NCBI GenBank assembly: GCA_005116955.1
Contig: SWDI01000005.1
Location: 307,063-371,062, forward strand
Direction of reading: 5' to 3'
Length of the DNA stretch: 64,000 bases
Source of the DNA: Nitrospira sp.
Lineage (GTDB): Bacteria; Nitrospirota; Nitrospiria; Nitrospirales; Nitrospiraceae
The stretch's first letter is position 1, and every line of letters begins with the position of its first letter. The notes beneath the pieces are model-generated. The model was not told where the DNA came from. It searched no databases and saw only the letters and a program-made list of their open reading frames with translations. Positions 1-7,117 of the stretch are shown here, piece by piece. The translations under genes and the position numbers were made by a program.

Positions 1-322
1 AGGTAGACGGAGGCAACACCTGCGCCCCGGATCGGTCCGAGCGAGGGGGCGGCTCGACCGGACATCGATAGCTCGATACTTTCTTCCGTTTCCTGTTCCG
101 CGTGCATGGACCGGAATGGGGGCTTCCATGGGATGGGAAAACCCTGCCCTGATCCTCCGAGAGAGGCGGGCCACCACTCTCGGGATATCATTCTATTGTT
201 CCGATGGACTCACAGATGGATCGGGATGACTCAGGCGGAATACGTTCCAGAGAAGCGAGACAAGCCGGATCGGCAGACCGGCCATCTACTCGATACACAT
301 GAGGGAACGTGTCCCACCTGAA
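1..322. other. No recognisable gene at the left edge
   Basis: This stretch has no reading frame with a convincing ribosome site or protein-like composition. A short plus-strand ORF begins at 106 but lacks a Shine-Dalgarno sequence and looks like random GC-rich coding potential. A gene running off the left edge cannot be excluded. Confidence 0.4.
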
Positions 323-652
323 TCATCCGAGCGTGAAAACAGGCGGAGCGCGAGCGGGGCGTGAACTAGGGTGAGCAACCGAATGCGAATGGGCAAGAGG
401 TACTGCCTCGGAGACTACGACGAGACTGACCAACACAGTGGGTACCGATGCCACTAGCCCAGTCTGTGAGACCATCTGGCAAGACCAGGCACAGAGCGGT
501 GAGTGGGCTGACTCTTGTGAATGGTGATGGGCCCCGGACGGTACGATAGGCATAGAGGCACACCCGGACGCCGCCACAACCAGTCCCACATATACCAGGA
601 CAGTCAAGCACGCGACAGAACGAGATAACCAAGCGAACCGACGGGCAATCAT
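323..652 (-). CDS. Small exported His/Cys-containing hypothetical protein
   Basis: The family is not recognised. The 109-residue product starts with an Arg-rich tip and a hydrophobic segment (about residues 10-30) ending in ASGC, which could be a signal peptide or an atypical lipobox. A cluster with three consecutive His follows, then a further His and a CxxxC (CAWSC) at about residues 41-58. A second hydrophobic stretch lies near residues 66-82. The ATG is preceded by an AAGGAAGG purine run at good spacing, which supports real translation. The His/Cys pattern suggests metal binding, and another small exported protein of heavy-metal-domain type lies about 1 kb away. Function is unknown. Confidence 0.55.
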   Translation of the reverse strand: MIARRFAWLSRSVACLTVLVYVGLVVAASGCASMPIVPSGAHHHSQESAHSPLCAWSCQMVSQTGLVASVPTVLVSLVVVSEAVPLAHSHSVAHPSSRPARAPPVFTLG

Positions 653-1319
653 GACACCTTCCTTCTGATTCTCTTTACATACACCGGTCCCGCGTCCCTG
701 TCCACAACGGGTGCCCCGGTTGCAACAGAAATCGCGGTTCTATTCGTTTTCCACGACAACCTACGATCACACCTTGTACCGTGCATTCGCTCAGAACATA
801 TACAATGCAGGGCATGAGGCACGCTCGGCAAAGGATACCCTTTGCGCGGGAACATTCTTCCACATTAAGTCCACCCTGTGCGCAGGCAGATGAGGCACTG
901 AACCCTTTGCCAGCTCATTCCGGTCAAGCACTTCTCACCGACATGCAGGAATCTGAGGCCTACCCGAACGAAAACAGACTGGACAGACTCAGACCCGCTG
1001 GGCGTTGGTCATCGCAGAGCAAACTTACTCTCAATAGCATGGGAAGTTAGAAAGCGTGAGAATCTATCGGTCCAAATACTTCAAGTAACAAAAGGCCAGA
1101 CGCTTTGAAAGGTGCTGTCGCAAGCCAGCCACGCGCTGACTATAAATAGAAGCTACGGGGGGAAGGTCTAAACCCAATGAGCTGACTGTCGGCCATCGAA
1201 TTCAGCTGCGTAGCATGGGCTTGATTGGGCCAAATCCCACATCGTGTCATGAGTCCAAGACTCTCAACAGCGCTGACGGTGGTTTTGCGTTTACCTCCAA
1301 TCCAACCACGCTCTTATGA
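653..1319. other. 667-bp stretch without a supported gene
   Basis: Several short overlapping ORFs occur on both strands (for example 711-893 and 781-1050 on plus, 649-855 on minus). None has a domain, a good ribosome site or a hydrophobicity pattern that would support it. No tRNA, repeat or clear terminator was seen. Confidence 0.4.
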
Positions 1320-1568
1320 CTATGGGTGGGGTTTCCTTTTTACTGGACGTGTCTCAAGCGCTTTACTCCGAGGATTGGCCCGAGTTGGGTCTAGATTCAC
1401 CTTGGCTTTGTCAATCAGCTCATTCACCGATGTTCGAAACACCCGCAGGCTGCCTTGACCGATCTTGGTGGCGCGCAAGCGACCCTCATCGATCCATCGA
1501 TAGACTGTCCACTTACTCACCCCCAACAATTTGGCCGTCTCTTGAATACGGAGCAACAGCGATTCCAT
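1320..1568 (-). CDS. Excisionase-type helix-turn-helix DNA-binding protein
   Basis: The 82-residue product matches the small MerR/excisionase-like fold (HTH_17 type). It has an N-terminal 'IQETAKLLGVSKWTVYRWIDEG' style helix-turn-helix at about residues 7-28, followed by the typical basic strand containing 'RVFRTSVNELID' at about residues 43-54. The C-terminal 25 residues are basic and probably disordered. Such proteins act as phage or plasmid excisionases or as small chromosomal regulators. No integrase or att site is visible nearby, so a stand-alone regulator or a relic of a mobile element are both possible. Confidence 0.75.
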   Translation of the reverse strand: MESLLLRIQETAKLLGVSKWTVYRWIDEGRLRATKIGQGSLRVFRTSVNELIDKAKVNLDPTRANPRSKALETRPVKRKPHP

Positions 1569-1634
1569 CGCCTTAGATCCCAGTCAAAGGATAACCACTC
1601 ACAGAGCCGACTGGCCAAAGCCGGTACGGCCTCA

Positions 1635-1940
1635 CTACTTCATCACCTGGGCGCTGCAGTGCCACCCGTCTCCCTTGACTCCATTCACGGCTTTCACAAG
1701 TTGATTCGGAGTGGCCTTGTCGTGCTCAACCATCACAATGGCGTGTCCTTTCAGGCTCTTGAGATCAACCGCTTTAACACCTGCCACGTTTTTCAAGGCC
1801 GACTCGACTTCGCCGAGATACACATCACAATAGGTTCCAGCCAGCATCAGCATCACCTTTTGCTCGGCTGCCGCCTGCGCCAGGCTCACACAGCCGGACA
1901 ATGCCACAAGAAGCACGATTCCAATCCGTATCCTTTGCAT
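1635..1940 (-). CDS. Exported heavy-metal-associated (HMA) domain protein
   Basis: The 101-residue product has an N-terminal signal sequence (residues 1-26) with both an LSGC lipobox-like site and an AQA type-I site. A ferredoxin-like HMA domain of the MerP/CopZ type follows: 'MLMLAGTYCDVYLGEVESAL', then 'NVAGVKAVDLKSLKGHAIV'. The usual metal-binding CxxC is reduced to one Cys in the loop, and a second Cys lies near the C-terminus in GWHC. The start is set by a GGAGGCGG ribosome site 5-9 bases upstream. A longer in-frame start at 2009 would place this Shine-Dalgarno inside the gene. A periplasmic metal-binding role is likely but the metal cannot be read from sequence. Confidence 0.75.
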   Translation of the reverse strand: MQRIRIGIVLLVALSGCVSLAQAAAEQKVMLMLAGTYCDVYLGEVESALKNVAGVKAVDLKSLKGHAIVMVEHDKATPNQLVKAVNGVKGDGWHCSAQVMK

Positions 1941-2288
1941 ATTCACCGCCTCCATACAGTCCGTCCGAGGTGTTCTGTCACGATCTATTGATCCATTAAC
2001 ATTCTCCATTCGTCCCGATGGCCTGGGGGAGGAGCCCTACCCCAGGCAGATGTAGAAGGGCATCTGACTCGAATGCAGCAGTGGTGTTTGCGATCATAGA
2101 CACACCGCAAGCCGAGATGATCTATCCGGCCAGCGCAGCATCATGGAGATGGGACATGGCGGTGGCTTTCCGAGGCATACCGACGTGTCGTCGTCGCCCG
2201 GCACGCGTCAGGACGGGAATTCGACATGTTGTCTGTGAGTGATCGGTTACGATGCCGCCATTCCCGGGTTTGGCATCAGCGGTGGCTC
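1941..2288. other. Intergenic region with a stem-loop
   Basis: No supported gene. A perfect 7-bp stem (CCTGGGG paired with CCCCAGG, about 2025-2049) lies between the regulator gene and the HMA gene. It has no clear T-run, so its role as a terminator for the regulator transcript is uncertain. Confidence 0.4.
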
Positions 2289-3632
2289 TCAGCTCAACCG
2301 GACCGAAAGTGGGAATAGGGGCAGAGCTGTTGGACGGCTCTTCGTCTTCGAAGAGCCGGAAACTGCATCGACGGCCTTTAGTTTGAACCCAACCCCCTTG
2401 ATCGTCACCAGTCGACAGAGGCCGTCTGGATCACGCTGAAGATGGTGACGCAAGGCATGAACATGAACGTCTAGCGTGTGCTCGCCGATGGCAAAATCCG
2501 GGCCCCACACACGATCGACCAATTCGTGACGGCTGAACACTTTGGACGGCGCCTGCATGAGTGTCTGCAGAATCGCAAAAGGCTTCGAGGAAAGCTGAAC
2601 GGGCTGTCCCGCCACTCTCACTTCGTGAACGTCGGCATCTAGCTCCACCGATCCAAGCCGGTACAACCCACGGCGGGTCCCGTCATGTCCCATCCGTCGA
2701 AGATACGCGCCAACCTTGGCAGTAAAGAGGCGATGGCCATCGCGAAAATCGTGAATGCCGTCCGCCCCTCGGTCCAGATCTGACATAGACTGCTGCTCAC
2801 CGTACACACCGCCGCAGGGGACCACGATCATGAGTGGAACATGTCTCAGCGCAGGATTGGTGCGAAGGATGTCCCAATCGCTGATACGGTGATCGATGAG
2901 GAGCAGCGACGGCGAGGTATGGTCCGTGAGCAGCATCACCTCGTCCGTCGTTGATACGAGGCGAATTCCATAACCCACCCGATGCAAATGGTCTCGAATC
3001 GAAGCGGCAAATTCAACATCCATCGAAAGCACCGGAATGCAGATCGACATTCCCGCCGAACGTGGACTCGGTTGAGCATCACCTGCTGGTTCGGATGTAG
3101 CCACGCAGGACTGTTCACGGAGAAGCACGCCGAACAACCCGACCAACGCGGGAACAAACAACAGGGCGGACGACGGTGCAGGAGTAAGCGGGACCACCGG
3201 GGAAGTGCTGGCCAGATTAACTGCGCCAATAGGCAGTTGTATCGGACCGTAGCCCCATTGCTCTTGAAGAACAAGATTGAACGTAAATCGTCGCGCATCC
3301 TGTTCGATCTCAAACAAGGAGTTCCAGGTGACCGGCGTGAGGTCATGATGGGGAATCGTCAACGCGTGCACCAGATCGTTCGGCGAGGTGGACAACGACA
3401 GCAGCATTGACTCGCTTTCCCCCCTCAACCCGACACGATCATCAGACTCCCACAGATCGACATCGGCCGGAATGAGGATCGCGACCTGCCGATCGCCGGC
3501 CTGAAACAACACCGCAGCATCTGCCTCTCCGGCTATTCCTACGAGGCAGATCAATAGACTAGCGAGGAAGGGGAGCCCCCCCCAAAACGATCGCAGATCC
3601 GCTCGTAACCAGGCCTTCATCTTGTGTTGCAT
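2289..3632 (-). CDS. Membrane-spanning regulator: exported domain, PEP-CTERM-like anchor, receiver-like domain, OmpR-type winged helix
   Basis: With the ATG at 3632 (AAGGA ribosome site about 8 bases upstream) the product has 447 residues. Order: signal peptide 1-39 ending in EADA; exported domain 40-145 with no recognised family; a PEP-CTERM-like segment at 146-172 (VVPLTPAPSS, then a hydrophobic helix, then LRE); a receiver-like domain 195-312; a winged-helix OmpR/PhoB DNA-binding domain 324-420. The receiver keeps an Asp in LLLIDH but has HDF where the conserved Lys-Pro-Phe should be, so phosphorylation is doubtful. A GTG at 3728 gives 479 residues with an extra N-terminal hydrophobic segment. 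The gene follows a PEP-CTERM gene on the same strand and is probably co-transcribed. The likely role is transmembrane control of surface-protein or exopolysaccharide genes. Confidence 0.8.
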   Translation of the reverse strand: MQHKMKAWLRADLRSFWGGLPFLASLLICLVGIAGEADAAVLFQAGDRQVAILIPADVDLWESDDRVGLRGESESMLLSLSTSPNDLVHALTIPHHDLTPVTWNSLFEIEQDARRFTFNLVLQEQWGYGPIQLPIGAVNLASTSPVVPLTPAPSSALLFVPALVGLFGVLLREQSCVATSEPAGDAQPSPRSAGMSICIPVLSMDVEFAASIRDHLHRVGYGIRLVSTTDEVMLLTDHTSPSLLLIDHRISDWDILRTNPALRHVPLMIVVPCGGVYGEQQSMSDLDRGADGIHDFRDGHRLFTAKVGAYLRRMGHDGTRRGLYRLGSVELDADVHEVRVAGQPVQLSSKPFAILQTLMQAPSKVFSRHELVDRVWGPDFAIGEHTLDVHVHALRHHLQRDPDGLCRLVTIKGVGFKLKAVDAVSGSSKTKSRPTALPLFPLSVRLS

Positions 3633-3756
3633 GACAATTTCCTTAGATTCTTGCGGACTGGTACAGAACCAGGCGACTGCGGCGGCCATCGCCGCCGCAG
3701 TCCAAATACCTAAGAAGAACCAGCGCACAGCCCTTCTGATGTAATTGATCTCGATG

Positions 3757-4320
3757 TTAGGCCGAGGCCCCCATCATCTTGCGACGAGCCAAGCTCGCCA
3801 GGCCGATCACGCCGCTGCCGAACAGCCACGCTGCGGCAGGAAGTGGGACACCAGGACCACCAGCATTCGAACCCCAGAGGGTCAAGGTATAGCCTACTCC
3901 CGCTGGAACAAGCCCTGCTGGATGCAGGTGATAATCACGCGTAAGTCCAAGGTCAGCCAGCGCTAGTGCAGTGAACGTATCAGCGGCGCCTTGATACCCG
4001 CCAATCGTTACGGGAAGCTCAGAGTCACCATTGTTTTCAAAAATGGTGGAGCCAAAGGCAGTGATACCGGTGGCTACGGAGGTCATGTTGAAATGAGTGA
4101 ATGAACCCAAATCAAAATTGATCGTATCCAAGAAAATACCACTCCCTCCGGCGAGCCCCGGATCTGGGATATTAAGGACGACCGGGTTCGCCAGATCTCC
4201 GTTGCCTACCGCAAAGACCCCCGCATTGAGCGTGACGGCCTGCGCGGTTGGGCCCAAGGCTAAGGCGCTTGCAGCGAACAAGCCAGCTACGGCTAATTTC
4301 AACCTATGTGTGCGTATCAT
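3757..4320 (-). CDS. PEP-CTERM (VPLPA-type) surface protein
   Basis: The 187-residue product has a classic signal peptide (MIRTHRLKLAVAGLFAASAL, cleavage after AQA at about residue 28). A Gly/Ala/Thr-rich exported domain without a recognised family follows. The C-terminal tripartite sorting signal is VPLPAAAWLFGSG, a hydrophobic helix, then ARRK. Such tails are processed by exosortase, and xrtA lies 10 kb away on the same strand. The gene precedes the membrane regulator at 2289-3632 by only 28-124 bases, which suggests an operon. The substrate protein's own function is unknown. Confidence 0.85.
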   Translation of the reverse strand: MIRTHRLKLAVAGLFAASALALGPTAQAVTLNAGVFAVGNGDLANPVVLNIPDPGLAGGSGIFLDTINFDLGSFTHFNMTSVATGITAFGSTIFENNGDSELPVTIGGYQGAADTFTALALADLGLTRDYHLHPAGLVPAGVGYTLTLWGSNAGGPGVPLPAAAWLFGSGVIGLASLARRKMMGASA

Positions 4321-4431
4321 GCTGAACTCCTTTGTGAAGGTGAACCATATCTACACGAAGCATCAACTTGACCTTATTGAATAGAGCTCTATCCGATCAC
4401 GAGTATGCTTATAGCCCGATGCCGGAAGCGG

Positions 4432-4472
4432 ATCTACCGACCAAAGCACCGGATGCTACCGTATGTGACAAT
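4432..4472 (-). promoter_or_regulatory. PEP-CTERM-gene upstream element, copy 1
   Basis: Read on the minus strand this contains TGTCACATACGGTAGCAT, then 17 bases later GTAGAT. It sits about 112 bases upstream of the PEP-CTERM start at 4320. It resembles the elements at 31710-31752 and 33897-33940, with one extra base in the centre. Confidence 0.45.
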
Positions 4473-4628
4473 AAAATCGTGTGCCGCACGAAACACTGTG
4501 CTTTCCGAATAATCTCCGCTGTCATTCTCATTCCTCAGGACCAGCACTCACTCATCAGTCGGAACCGTGCGCCAAGAAACGACTCCTAGTACCTCGCGAT
4601 GGTACCAAGAGAGGTCGAACGGCTACTA

Positions 4629-4666
4629 CTACCGGATACAACGGATGCTACAGATGTGACAGAAAA
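4629..4666 (-). promoter_or_regulatory. PEP-CTERM-gene upstream element, copy 2
   Basis: Read on the minus strand this contains TTTTCTGTCACATCTGTAGC followed by ATCCG and, after a short gap, GTAGTAG. It is a second, diverged copy of the block at 4432-4472, about 300 bases further from the gene. Confidence 0.4.
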
Positions 4667-4805
4667 TGGGGGTTGGAAGCTGGATTCTCTAGAGATTTCC
4701 ACGCAAAGACGGGAGGTGCGCCGGTGCCGGTATGAAAGGTCGGTGTGAAACCTTCGTCGATACTCGACCGGGTCGTACCGTAGGATGAGTGCCTGGAACG
4801 CTGAG

Positions 4806-6245
4806 CTATTTCGAATTGAAGAATCGCTGGGGTCGTTCGCCCCGAAACACGGATCCGTGCTTTTTTCGGTTTCCCCTAAAGAGAGAGTCCAGCCAGGACG
4901 AAGGAGCGGATCCAGCCTGAGTCTCGCTCTTCATCTGCGAACCATTGAGACGAGCGATTCGAGCCTCCACATCGCGATAGGAATGCCCCGGTTGCTGAAG
5001 CCGTCGATAGGTCTCGACCGCTTCGGCCATGTTCCCTGCCTCTTCGAACGTGCGACCCAGCATATATTGCAGTGCCGTTCGATCTTCGACTCTGGCCGAC
5101 GGCCGGTTGATGGCATTGTGGAACATACCGATCGCCTCTTTGTGTTGTCCGATGGCTTTCAAGCAGAGCCCTTTCTGAGCCAGCGCCTTCACGACCCATA
5201 GCTCCTGTTCGGCCAGCAGGTCGAGGAGGACGATGGCCCGGTCGTAGTTGCCGGTTTCTTTCAAGGCCACGGCTTGATGGTAAATGGACACAGGATCCTG
5301 CGCCTCAGGCAGAGGCTCGGATCGGCTCGCTCCCGGATTATCCACGTTCCGTGCTTGCCATGTTTCGACTTCAGCCCGTTCCTTTTCGAACTCGCTCGGA
5401 GACCACTCTACAGATTCCGGTGAGACTTTGAACGGAAATACACCATGACGGTCCCGAGCTGACGCAGTCTCCAGTACAATGCGGGCCGTCATGGCCTCGG
5501 TCTGAGCGGCAAATCCGTACACCAGCGCATGATCGCAGAGCTGATTGATCAGACGCGGCGTGCCGCCGGTCAGCCGGAACACCGAACGGCCTGCCAAGGT
5601 TGTAAACAGCGGCGCGCGTCTGCCTGCGACTTCCAACCGATGTATCATGTACCCCAGTGTTTCCTCTTCCGAGAGTGCGTCCAGCGTGTACTCGACACCG
5701 ATCCGTTGGGCGAATTGCACCATGCCCGGTCCCTTCAACAGATCCCGCAAACCCAGCTGCCCCGACAAGAGAATCTGTAACGATCGACGACGTCCGTCAT
5801 TGAGATTCGAGAGTAACCGAAGCTCTTCCAACATCGTGGCCCCGATATTTTGCGCTTCGTCGACCATCAGCAGCACCCGACGTCCGGCAGTTCGTTCACG
5901 TTCAAGAAATTTTGAAAACTCATGGAACGCGTCCACATCACTCTTGCCGGTAATCGACAGATCAAAGGAGGCGGCGATCCACGGCAGCAGCCCACCGATG
6001 CCGACATGCGTGTTCGACAACACGCCGACGGTCCAGGGATGGCGGGTCTCATCCAGCAACCGGTTCAACAATGTGGTTTTCCCCGTGCCGGGATCTCCGG
6101 CAATGACAATCAAGGCCGATCCGTTTGTCAGCCCATACTCTAAAAGGCTGAGCGCCATCTTGTGCTTGGCCCCCAAATAGAGGAATTCCGGATCCGGCAG
6201 CAACGTGAAGGGCTTCGTCTTCAATTGATAGTATGTTTCGTACAT
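4806..6245 (-). CDS. XrtA/PEP-CTERM-associated secretion ATPase with TPR tail
   Basis: The 479-residue product opens with 'MYETYYQLKTKPFTLLPDP', typical of ExeA/GspA-like AAA ATPases of the PEP-CTERM locus subfamily. Walker A is GDPGTGKTT (about residues 50-58) and Walker B is LLMVDEAQN (about 125-133). A region ending 'GTPRLINQLCDHAL' (about 228-241) is the sensor/lid part. Residues about 310-440 form several TPR-like helices (YHQAVALKETGNYDRAIVLL and similar), which is an addition to the usual ATPase. It is the last gene of exosortase operon 1, 5 bases after the kinase gene. It probably powers or gates export of the polysaccharide or its partner proteins at the inner membrane. Confidence 0.88.
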   Translation of the reverse strand: MYETYYQLKTKPFTLLPDPEFLYLGAKHKMALSLLEYGLTNGSALIVIAGDPGTGKTTLLNRLLDETRHPWTVGVLSNTHVGIGGLLPWIAASFDLSITGKSDVDAFHEFSKFLERERTAGRRVLLMVDEAQNIGATMLEELRLLSNLNDGRRRSLQILLSGQLGLRDLLKGPGMVQFAQRIGVEYTLDALSEEETLGYMIHRLEVAGRRAPLFTTLAGRSVFRLTGGTPRLINQLCDHALVYGFAAQTEAMTARIVLETASARDRHGVFPFKVSPESVEWSPSEFEKERAEVETWQARNVDNPGASRSEPLPEAQDPVSIYHQAVALKETGNYDRAIVLLDLLAEQELWVVKALAQKGLCLKAIGQHKEAIGMFHNAINRPSARVEDRTALQYMLGRTFEEAGNMAEAVETYRRLQQPGHSYRDVEARIARLNGSQMKSETQAGSAPSSWLDSLFRGNRKKHGSVFRGERPQRFFNSK

Positions 6246-6250
6246 GATTC

Positions 6251-7087
6251 CTACGCAGAGTGGCTGTGCAGCAAGCCCATCGCTCGCCGCTTGGTCAATT
6301 GCGTACGCCCCGATTTATTGAGAACACCCCCAAGAATGGGCACACTCCCCGCAATAGCCGCCACAGCCTGCTCCACCTCAACCGACGAGGTTCGGCTTTC
6401 TTCCACCACCAGCAACAGCGCATCGAGGTGCGGGCTGAACCCTAAGACGTCGGCGCGAGACAAAATCGGCGGCAGATCCAACACCACGAACCGAGATGGA
6501 TACCGATGCTTGAGCTCTTGGGCAAGCGCAGCCATTTTGGGAGACGCCAAGGCCTCCGTAGAGTTCTTGATCGAGCGCCCTCCCGGCAGAAAGACCAGCC
6601 GACCAACTCCGGGGTGAACCAGCAACGGCGCAAGCGGCACTTGGTCGAACAGATATTCCGTCAACCCCGGGGCCTGTTCCATTCCAAACAATCGGTGCAC
6701 GGCGGGGCGACCCATGTCAGCATCAACCAGTAACACTGTATGGGTGAGGTCCATGGCAAGGGCAAGAGAAAGATTCACCGATGTCAGCGTCTTTCCCTCG
6801 TGCGCGGTGGGACTGGATACCCCGAGCACATTCCACCCTTTTTGGCGAAATTGCTGCATCACCTGGGCTCGGAGTCGTTTATAGGCATCGACAAACGGTC
6901 CTTCCTCGTACCCGGTTATTAAGCGTTGGTCTCGCATCAGCTCTTCGGAGAGCGAGATTGCTCTGGTCGACGAGTAGATCAGAGGAGGTGCTTGGGTCAC
7001 CGAGTAGTCCTCGGGTCTGTGCGCGCCGGGACCGGCTGAGCCGGATTGCTGCTTCAATCGTTCCTGAGCTTGCTGGAGATATTCCAT
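6251..7087 (-). CDS. XrtA-associated CpsD/CapB-type tyrosine kinase-like ATPase
   Basis: The 278-residue product is a cytoplasmic P-loop ATPase of the bacterial tyrosine autokinase family that partners Wzz-type proteins. Walker A reads SSPTAHEGKTLTSVN (about residues 91-105), with Ala-His in place of the usual Gly pair. Walker A-prime is VLLVDADMGRP (about 116-126) and the Walker B strand is VVLDLPP. The C-terminus ends in HSHSA and lacks the tyrosine cluster that these kinases normally phosphorylate. The ATG at 7087 has GGAGG 8 bases upstream; a GTG at 7093 is the alternative. It follows the Wzz-like gene by 30 bases and should control polymer length or export. Confidence 0.87.
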   Translation of the reverse strand: MEYLQQAQERLKQQSGSAGPGAHRPEDYSVTQAPPLIYSSTRAISLSEELMRDQRLITGYEEGPFVDAYKRLRAQVMQQFRQKGWNVLGVSSPTAHEGKTLTSVNLSLALAMDLTHTVLLVDADMGRPAVHRLFGMEQAPGLTEYLFDQVPLAPLLVHPGVGRLVFLPGGRSIKNSTEALASPKMAALAQELKHRYPSRFVVLDLPPILSRADVLGFSPHLDALLLVVEESRTSSVEVEQAVAAIAGSVPILGGVLNKSGRTQLTKRRAMGLLHSHSA

Positions 7088-7117
7088 CAGCACTCCCTCC
7101 TCATCAATTCCTCATCA

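Larger units (their letters stand above)
4321..4805. other. Intergenic region with two promoter-like copies
   Basis: There is no supported gene in these 485 bases. On the minus strand two related blocks occur, at 4432-4472 and 4629-4666. They share TGTCACAT followed by GTAGCATCCG. They resemble the element found upstream of the other PEP-CTERM genes and are listed separately. Confidence 0.5.

Noticed and set aside
2337-2358. Perfect 9-bp hairpin GGCTCTTCG/CGAAGAGCC as terminator
   Set aside because: It lies inside the coding end of the regulator and has no T-run; it encodes the Ser/Lys-rich tail.
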